DNA of 17,221 bases. Source: Paucimonas sp. (lineage in GTDB: Bacteria > Pseudomonadota > Gammaproteobacteria > Burkholderiales > Burkholderiaceae_D). Location: contig JAQSWC010000021.1 in the NCBI GenBank assembly GCA_029266815.1, positions 1-17,221 of the forward strand. The letters are read 5' to 3'. The position numbers and the translations under genes are program-made. Each line of letters begins with the position of its first letter. Positions within the stretch are counted from its first letter, which is position 1. Of the stretch, positions 1 through 4,985 are shown piece by piece. The notes beneath the pieces are model-generated. The model did no database searches, was not told the DNA's origin, and saw nothing but the letters and a program-made list of their open reading frames with translations.

Positions 1-69
1 TTTTAGTTGGGGGCATGCATCTGAGTTCTCGATGCAGGTCGTTTCCATCAGATGCCGCACGAGGTATCC

Positions 70-552
70 ATGCATGACCCCGACACGAAACGCTTGATTG
101 CGGCAATGTTGATGGCGGTGCTCTTTGTCGGGCTTTGGCTGCTTGCCTCTTCGTTCCATTTCGTCGTCTACCAGGATATTTCCAAGGTACGTCATTTCCT
201 GATAATGACGTCCTTTCTCTGGGTTGGCGAAGTCTTGATAGGCGGCCTGACAAGCAATAAATATTCGTTCAGTGAACACGGGCTCCAGTTGTCGATCCTG
301 GCTTTTGTCAGTCTTATCACGCTTGATGCAACGTCCAACCTCACCGGTTATAAGAATGCCGAACTGCGCAGTGCAATGGCCTTTGCATTTGCCATGCTTG
401 CGCTGGGAGTTTTCCTGGCAGTAAAGAAACGTCATCCCGAATATGGCATGCCGTGGCAGTGGCGCGCACTGTCGCTGCTGGCTGGCGTCCTGGCAGCCGA
501 ATCGTATGTCTTCGTCTGCCTTTCACCGGAGATTAGACAATGGCATTTATGA
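70..552 (+). CDS. Small multi-pass membrane protein of unknown function
   Basis: I do not recognise the family. The protein (160 aa from this start) has about four hydrophobic segments: near the N-terminus (AAMLMAVLFVGLWLLASS), around the FLIMTSFLWVGEVLIGG stretch, a central LSILAFVSLITL segment and a pair near the C-terminus. It is therefore probably an inner-membrane protein. An in-frame ATG at 52 would add six residues. The ATG at 70 is preferred because GAGG lies five bases upstream at 61-64, whereas the first ATG has no good ribosome binding site. The stop overlaps the start of the next small gene by 13 bp, which suggests translational coupling. No catalytic motif is visible. The gene begins close to the window edge, so its promoter and any upstream partner cannot be judged. 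Confidence 0.6.
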   Translation: MHDPDTKRLIAAMLMAVLFVGLWLLASSFHFVVYQDISKVRHFLIMTSFLWVGEVLIGGLTSNKYSFSEHGLQLSILAFVSLITLDATSNLTGYKNAELRSAMAFAFAMLALGVFLAVKKRHPEYGMPWQWRALSLLAGVLAAESYVFVCLSPEIRQWHL

Positions 553-707
553 TCATTACATCTACGTTGGTGCTGCTGATCGGTTACCTGGTTATCGATG
601 ATATTGAGTACGGCCAGGAATCAATTGCCTCGCACTTGAGCTTGCTGCTGTTGAAGCGCCATTCCCGTATCAAGGGAATAGATGATCAGGAACATGACGG
701 ACATTAA
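540..707 (+). CDS. 55-aa single-pass membrane peptide, overlapping the preceding gene
   Basis: The frame runs from ATG at 540 to TAA at 705-707 and encodes 55 residues beginning MAFMIITSTLVLLIGYLV, a single transmembrane helix, followed by an acidic and then a basic soluble tail ending in DDQEHDGH. It starts inside the last codons of the upstream membrane protein gene in another frame (13-bp overlap), which is typical of translationally coupled genes. The stop codon coincides exactly with the left TAA target duplication of the adjacent MITE-like element, so the insertion did not alter the protein. The function is unknown. It could be a small subunit or accessory peptide of the upstream membrane protein. 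Confidence is limited by its length. Confidence 0.45.
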   Translation: MAFMIITSTLVLLIGYLVIDDIEYGQESIASHLSLLLLKRHSRIKGIDDQEHDGH

Positions 708-737
708 GAGCCTATCCCAGTAGGGAACGGCATTGCG
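708..737 (+). repeat. Left terminal inverted repeat of the MITE-like element
   Basis: This is a 30-bp end beginning GAGCCTATCCCAGTAGG. It matches the reverse complement of 1014-1043 at 27 positions; the mismatches lie at repeat positions 14, 18 and 25. The TAA immediately outside is repeated on the far side. Confidence 0.8.
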
Positions 738-1013
738 TTAAGGGCAAATAGGTAGACTGGCAAGGGTGGAGCAGGGGTTTCGGGCAGTGTGCTGCCCGCC
801 TGCGTAACGGCACAGTCACCTGTGCGTGCCCTGCAACGGCGAGGATGCCGCATAGTGATCTATGCAAAGACGCGCAACACTGCCAGCGCGGCTTTATGCC
901 CTTAACCCGAAGGGCTGGCCGGTGTGGGCGCGCATTGCGGTGTTGCAGACAGCTTGCTTGGCAACACCAAGCGGCGCGTCCTGCGCCTTGCACTGCACGC
1001 CCATACCGGCCAG

Positions 1014-1043
1014 CGCAACGCCGTTTCCTGCTGGGATAGGCTC
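1014..1043 (-). repeat. Right terminal inverted repeat of the MITE-like element
   Basis: Read on the minus strand this end begins GAGCCTATCCCAGCAGG and pairs with 708-737. The outside TAA at 1044-1046 duplicates 705-707. Confidence 0.8.
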
Positions 1044-1053
1044 TAAATGCAGC

Positions 1054-1893
1054 TCAGTGCCGGGTCGGCGGTAAAGCCGGTTTTCGCTTCTCCGCTCTAT
1101 GGACCAGGCTGCGATCCAGGATGTCCGTCAGGTCGTCCACACTGGTCAAGCCTTCGGCATCGTCAGGCGACGCCAGATCATGCAACTCCGGCACGCCGGT
1201 CTCGTGAAGCTTCCTTTCGATCAGCGCGAGCACATCATCCTTAAACGTGTCGCGGTGCGCATTCGGGTTCCACGACTCCGTCATGCGTTCGATGAGCTGT
1301 TCGGCCATTGCCAGTTCGCGGTTGTGTATGCCTTGCGCTTCCAGTGCGAGGGGTGGCAGGGACAGTTCATCGTAAGGCTGGATCTGGTCCGCCCAGCGTA
1401 AGGTATTCAGCACGAGCACGGGCCCGTATGCCACCAGCGCGGCGAGGTGCTGCCGGGTCTGCACAATCAGCTTGGCAATCCCGATCTTGCGCCGACGAGT
1501 GAGTGCTTCCCTCAGCAGCGCATAGATCTTTTCGCCGCCCGGCGCGGGCGCAAGGTAATAAGGTGTTTCGAAAAGCATGAAGGACAGCTCGCGCGCTTCG
1601 GTGAACGAGCGCAGCTCCACGGTATGGGAAGCCTTCATGCCGGATGCTTCCCGCAGCTCTTCGTCGCTCAGAGTGACGTAATGGTTGTCCTCGAAGCGGT
1701 AGCCCCGTACGATATCTTCGTTGGCCACTTCCTCGCCGGTTTCCTTGTTGATGCGCTTGATGCCGACGGGGCGCTGCGTACGGCGGTCTATCATGTCGAG
1801 CTGGATGTCGTTGCGTCTCGTGGCCGCATACAGCGCCACCGGCGCCTTGATAAGGCCGAACTGAAGCGTTCCTTTCCATAGCATGCGTGGCAT
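1054..1893 (-). CDS. ku: Ku protein, non-homologous end joining
   Basis: Bacterial Ku forms a homodimeric ring that binds double-strand DNA ends and recruits the ligase LigD. The 279-aa protein has the family N-terminus (MPRMLWKGTLQFGLIKAPVALY) and the conserved IKRINKETGEEV and VRGYRFEDNHYVTLSDEEL stretches at about residues 45-80. It also has the RKIGIAKLIVQTRQHLAAL segment near residues 135-155, all in the usual order and spacing. The length is normal, and the short basic C-terminal tail (HRAEKRKPALPPTRH) resembles the variable Ku extension. AAAGGAGAG lies just before the ATG. The gene follows the hemerythrin gene by 54 bp on the same strand and they are probably co-transcribed. No ligD is visible in the window, so its partner ligase must be elsewhere if the pathway is complete. 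The stop is only 10 bp from the MITE-like element. Confidence 0.95.
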   Translation of the reverse strand: MPRMLWKGTLQFGLIKAPVALYAATRRNDIQLDMIDRRTQRPVGIKRINKETGEEVANEDIVRGYRFEDNHYVTLSDEELREASGMKASHTVELRSFTEARELSFMLFETPYYLAPAPGGEKIYALLREALTRRRKIGIAKLIVQTRQHLAALVAYGPVLVLNTLRWADQIQPYDELSLPPLALEAQGIHNRELAMAEQLIERMTESWNPNAHRDTFKDDVLALIERKLHETGVPELHDLASPDDAEGLTSVDDLTDILDRSLVHRAEKRKPALPPTRH

Positions 1894-1947
1894 TGTTCTC
1901 TCCTTTAAACCGTAAGCCGGCAGATTTCGGCTTATGCAGGCTTTTGC

Positions 1948-2514
1948 CTATAGATGTCCATTGCCCGAGCCGCGACGACTGCGTGGGCGAATGTCGTCGC
2001 GCAGATGGTCTTCGTCTTTTCCGTCTTCGGGCATGCCAAATTCGCTGACCAGTTCATCCTTGCGCTCCCTCATGTCCTTGCCGAGCGCCCCGAGCGGAAT
2101 TTTTGCCTTGCGCACCTTGGGGAAAATCTTTTCCTGCTCCTCTTCGATATGGTGGCGCACGTACTCGCCCAGCACCGTGAATTTGGCGTCGTACAAGGCG
2201 TCGCTCGGGTCCATCGATTCGAGCTCCACGATGAGACGGGCGGCGACCTGGTGTTCCACTTCCGCTTCATCGAGCAGATCCTCCTGCAACATTGCATCAC
2301 GCAGTGCTGGATAGAACAGTTCTTCCTCGAGCTGTGCATGAATCGTCAAGGCGTTGCAGGTGCGCTCCACCAGGAGCTGGCGGCTGTCGTCATCGTCATT
2401 GCCGGATGACTTCAGCTTCTCGAACTCGGCAAACAACTGCAGGACATGCTTATGATCGGCCGTCAGCACGTCGAGTGCATCCTGAGAGGTTTTGGTGCTT
2501 TCCTTATGCGGCAT
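1948..2514 (-). CDS. Hemerythrin HHE cation-binding domain protein
   Basis: The 188-aa soluble protein has the four-helix HHE pattern that binds a di-iron centre. It shows DHKHVLQLFAEFE (His21, His23), HAQLEEELFYPAL (His59, Glu63), VEHQVAARLIVELE (His88) and YVRHHIEEEQEKIFPKV (His121, His122, Glu126). Family members sense or scavenge oxygen or nitric oxide or act in iron and stress responses; the exact role here is unknown. The C-terminal 50 residues are charged and predicted to be disordered. GGAGAG precedes the ATG. The gene is first in a likely two-gene operon with ku, consistent with a stress-survival role, though the association is only positional. About 145 bp separate it from the divergent phospholipase-family gene, which leaves room for two promoters. 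I saw no clear operator there. Confidence 0.9.
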   Translation of the reverse strand: MPHKESTKTSQDALDVLTADHKHVLQLFAEFEKLKSSGNDDDDSRQLLVERTCNALTIHAQLEEELFYPALRDAMLQEDLLDEAEVEHQVAARLIVELESMDPSDALYDAKFTVLGEYVRHHIEEEQEKIFPKVRKAKIPLGALGKDMRERKDELVSEFGMPEDGKDEDHLRDDIRPRSRRGSGNGHL

Positions 2515-2659
2515 GAAATGCTCTCCGGTTTAAAGCAATGACCCTTTTTCGCAAGGTTCATGCCAGTAAGGAAGTCACGTTTACGGCGGATATCAATGGA
2601 GTTGCCAGTAAGTTTTACATTCCTTGTGGCACGACAAGGCAGATCTTCCCCGGCTGACG

Positions 2660-4050
2660 ATGATGAAGAAAATCACCTTCGTATCCGGCATGCGCATTTC
2701 CGCTTCAGGCCTACCGTCACTTTTCGCTTTCCGTTCATGGCTCGTGCGCATCTGCCTGGCCGTGTTGACAGTGCTGTGTGCTTCATGCGCTTCGCTGCCA
2801 TCGTTCGAGAATCTGCAGCGCGCAAGCTATACCGGCACCAAGCCGCGTGTGGAGGGCAGGCATGGCGTACTACCGCCTGCGCAAGAGCGCGCGGTATTGC
2901 GCAAGCTGGAGAACGAGACCGACAGCGAACTGATCGAGCGGCATTTGTCTTTCATGTCTTCGCTGGGCAATGCGCCCCTGATCACTGGCAATAGCGTGCG
3001 GCTTCTGATCGACGGGCCGGCCACGTATGCAGCGATGTTCGCCGCCATCGAGGCCGCGCAGGACCATATCAACCTCGAAACCTACATTCTTGACGATGAT
3101 GAAGTGGGGCAGCGTTTTGCCCGCAAGCTGGTGGATATGCAGTCCAAGGGCGTGCAGGTCAACCTTTTCTATGACGGAGTGGGTGCGTTCACTACCTCGG
3201 CCGGTTTTTTCGAGGAGATGAAATCCAAGGGGGTGCGCATATGCGAGTTCAATCCCGTCAATCCGCTGCGCGGCAAGCTTTTTTCGCTGAATCACCGTGA
3301 CCACCGGAAAATGCTGATCGTGGACGGCAAAGTCGCTTTTACGGGGGGCATCAACATCAGCCGCGTCTACTCGAGCAGCATTTTCGGCAGTTCGCGCAAG
3401 AAAAATGCGGATTCCAGCAACTGTTCGTGGATAGCTGGGGACGGCAGAAATGCACCTTGCTGGAAAAAGCCGATTTCTTCCCGCCCTCAAAAAACGCGGG
3501 CAATACCGTGGTGCAGGTGCTGGGCAGCGAGGCGGGAGCGCAGGTCAACCTGATCTATGCATCGCTGCTTTCGGCCATTGAGCATGCGGAACGCAGCATC
3601 CACATCACGATGGCGTACTTCGTGCCGAATGCGCAGTTGATAGAGGCACTGAAAAAAGCAGCGCATCGCGGCGTCGATGTCAGGCTCGTGATGCCGGGCT
3701 TCAGCGACTACTGGATCACTTTCCACGCGGGCCGTTCTCACTATGCTGAGCTTCTTGAAGGCAAGGTCAGGATATTCGAGCGGCGCGATGCGCTGCTGCA
3801 TGCGAAGACGGCGGTGATCGACGGGGTGTGGTCGACCGTGGGCTCGAGCAACATGGATTTCCGCAGCTTCCTTCACAACGACGAAGTGAATGCCGTTATC
3901 CTGGGCGCTGATTTCGCCGCCGACATGGAGGCGATGTTTGCCGCTGACCTTCAGGCTTCCGTCGAAATCACATCTGAGCAATGGGAGCGGCGCAGCAGTT
4001 TCAAGCGCTTCAAGGAAAGATTCGCTCGGCTGTGGGAATACTGGTTATGA
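2660..4050 (+). pseudogene. Cardiolipin synthase / phospholipase D-family gene, frame-disrupted
   Basis: Phospholipase D-family cardiolipin synthases join phosphatidylglycerol units at the membrane using two HxK(x)4D motifs. The first motif, HRKMLIVD, begins at residue 215 in the upstream frame, which stays open to 3553. The second, LHAKTAVID, is encoded at about 3796-3822 in a different frame that runs to the TGA at 4048-4050. Family similarity leaves the first frame after GINISRVYSSSIFGSSRKK (about 3403) and resumes in the other frame at FQQLFVDSWGRQK (about 3412-3447). The linker usually found between these is missing, so a deletion of 3n+1 bases seems more likely than a single-base slip. 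The N-terminus has a hydrophobic segment ending in LCASC (Cys43), a possible lipoprotein signal. The start is uncertain because there are ATGs at 2660 and 2663, no strong Shine-Dalgarno sequence, and the frame is open from a TTG at 2624. It is either a real pseudogene or a sequence error. Confidence 0.8.
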
Positions 4051-4323
4051 CGAACCTGCCTCGTCGGCATCAAGCTTCTTGTTCCGAAGATAAATATACT
4101 GTCCGGCCACTGCGGTGAGCAGGATGTAGAAATTCGCGCAGACAAAGACCCAGTTATCCACGAGAAAGCTATACACCACGAATCCGGCGGACGCGGTCAA
4201 CTGGCCGATGAACAGCCAGCGCGATACACCCGCTGTGCTTTTGGTCTTCCATTGCGTATAAACCTGGCGGGAAATAGTAGCCGCCAGCACGATCGCACTG
4301 AACCATCCGATGAGTTCTGTCAT
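4045..4323 (-). CDS. SemiSWEET / PQ-loop-like three-helix membrane protein
   Basis: The 92-aa protein has three hydrophobic helices (about residues 4-18, 36-54 and 58-78) in the single triple-helix-bundle layout of bacterial SemiSWEETs, which dimerise to transport small sugars. The segment QWKTKSTAGVSRWLF after helix 1 resembles the family's KTKxTxGxS loop, and FVCANFYILLTAV resembles the Asn-containing third helix. The Pro-Gln pair normally in helix 1 is Arg-Gln here (residues 19-20), so the substrate and even transport activity are uncertain. AAGG and AGAGG precede the ATG. The last 6 bp overlap the end of the convergent phospholipase-family gene. It has no same-strand neighbour and lies downstream of a 662-bp non-coding region that holds two palindromes. 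Confidence 0.7.
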   Translation of the reverse strand: MTELIGWFSAIVLAATISRQVYTQWKTKSTAGVSRWLFIGQLTASAGFVVYSFLVDNWVFVCANFYILLTAVAGQYIYLRNKKLDADEAGSS

Positions 4324-4475
4324 GCCTCTACCTTATACCGGGCGCGTTTGGGCGAATGGAAGTCCGTCAAAGAGTAGAGAAGCGTTTCTTCAACCATAAA
4401 TGCAATGTTGATTTGCAGCCTTCTATCTGGCGCGAGTGCCCTGCAGGCGGCATGCCTTTCTGAACGAACGAAAAT

Positions 4476-4491
4476 CATTGTTGTAACAATG
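4476..4491. promoter_or_regulatory. Perfect palindrome, candidate operator
   Basis: CATTGTT and AACAATG are separated by GT, giving 7-bp perfect arms. It lies about 150 bp upstream of the SemiSWEET-like gene (minus strand) and 8 bp from a second palindrome. The binding protein is unknown. Confidence 0.35.
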
Positions 4492-4499
4492 CGGACTGT

Positions 4500-4511
4500 A
4501 GGAATATTCCT
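4500..4511. promoter_or_regulatory. 12-bp perfect palindrome, candidate operator
   Basis: AGGAATATTCCT is a perfect palindrome that closely follows the CATTGTT palindrome. It is short enough to arise by chance in AT-rich DNA, but the close pairing is suggestive of a compound regulatory site. Confidence 0.25.
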
Positions 4512-4723
4512 GCTCGTCGTGGATTTTTCCTAAGTTGCTGTTTTTAAATAAAGATTCATGCGTATCCACAATTCCTGTGTACAACTATGTGGACAACTCT
4601 CCCAGACAGGCGGGAAACCGAGTAGCACTGCGGGTTTCCACAGTTTGCATAAAATCACGGCAAAAATAATCGCTATAAAAATCAGTAACTTAGAAGCGCT
4701 GGCCTTAAGCCGTGCTTTTTCGA

Positions 4724-4737
4724 TTGATCCAAATCAA
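4724..4737. promoter_or_regulatory. Perfect FNR/ANR-type box
   Basis: TTGATCCAAATCAA matches the established consensus TTGAT-N4-ATCAA at all ten fixed positions. FNR/ANR-type regulators bind this site when oxygen is low. Its centre (4730.5) is 71.5 bp before the transcript start predicted from a TATAGT at 4790-4795, a classic class I activation spacing. The same site could also act toward the minus strand. Confidence 0.7.
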
Positions 4738-4766
4738 TTCTGTGCGTAACCATTTTTTTGTCGCAC

Positions 4767-4795
4767 TTCATTTCGGTCTGAAGAGCAACTATAGT
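4767..4795 (+). promoter_or_regulatory. Candidate sigma-70 promoter downstream of the FNR box
   Basis: TTCATT (4767-4772, weak -35, as expected for an activated promoter) is separated by 17 bp from TATAGT (4790-4795, -10), placing the start near 4802. The downstream gene begins at 4986. Confidence 0.4.
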
Positions 4796-4800
4796 GTCAG

Positions 4801-4956
4801 TTCCTTATCGGAAAAATCCGAAGGAAAACCCTGTTTCCACAAGTCCATAGGTAGTAACCAGGCGAAAGACAATTGCTGTCTTCCTGGCTGTTCAGCAAAC
4901 CCCGGATTTTCCTAAAGCTGCCATTGAATCGATGAGCGAGCCTCATCCGGCTTTTT
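4801..4956 (+). ncRNA. Candidate FNR-controlled small RNA or structured 5' leader
   Basis: From the predicted start the RNA would open with a hairpin at 4801-4826 (TTCCTT and CGGA pairing with TCCG and AAGGAA, 10 bp with a two-base bulge). A second hairpin lies at 4858-4887 (CCAGG, bulge, AAGACA, loop, TGTCTTCCTGG; 11 bp). The unit ends with a GATGAG/CTCATC stem and a run of five T at 952-956 of the 4000s. No frame in this stretch has a good ribosome binding site. The length would be about 155 nt. If the terminator-like end leaks, the same RNA would be the leader of the hybrid kinase gene. This is inferred from sequence pattern only and matches no named family that I recognise. Confidence 0.35.
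4931..4956 (+). terminator. Weak terminator-like hairpin before the kinase gene
   Basis: GATGAG (4931-4936) pairs with CTCATC (4942-4947) around a 5-base loop, and a TTTTT run follows at 4952-4956. An alternative pairing AGCC/GGCT directly abuts the T-run. The stem is short, so it may attenuate rather than stop transcription. Confidence 0.3.
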
Positions 4957-4985
4957 CGCCTCGTGTCCATTGATAAGGGTAGCGA

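Larger units (their letters stand above)
708..1043. mobile_element. MITE-like, highly structured non-coding insertion element (336 bp)
   Basis: The two ends are imperfect inverted repeats of about 30 bp (27 of 30 positions match; ends GAGCCTATCCCAG...), flanked by TAA at 705-707 and 1044-1046. Ends beginning GAG with a TNA duplication resemble the IS1031 subgroup of the IS5 family, so this could be a non-autonomous derivative; that link is inference. It holds no convincing gene: the short frames inside are low-quality and mutually overlapping. Internal complementarity is unusually dense. A 10-bp stem (737-746 with 897-906) and a 6-bp stem (757-762 with 881-886) enclose three small hairpins (781-798, 810-825, 850-865). 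A second domain has a 17-bp stem (914-930 with 998-1014, one G-U) with two arms (939-968, 973-987). It ends 10 bp from the Ku stop codon and could act as a bidirectional transcript end. Confidence 0.75.

Noticed and set aside
712..1039. Short Cys/Arg-rich frames inside the MITE-like element
   Set aside because: Several overlap on both strands, none has a ribosome binding site and the DNA is explained by inverted repeats.
4563..4840. DnaA-box-like words (GTATCCACA, TTGTCCACA on the minus strand, TTTCCACA), plus an exact TTATCCACA at 9961-9969, as a replication origin
   Set aside because: Only one exact box occurs, the others are degenerate and scattered, and no dnaA, dnaN, parAB or iteron array is nearby.
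4558..4915. Two 63-67-codon plus-strand frames in the 662-bp gap
   Set aside because: They have no ribosome binding site, a composition unlike the neighbouring proteins, and lie over palindromes, the FNR box and hairpins.
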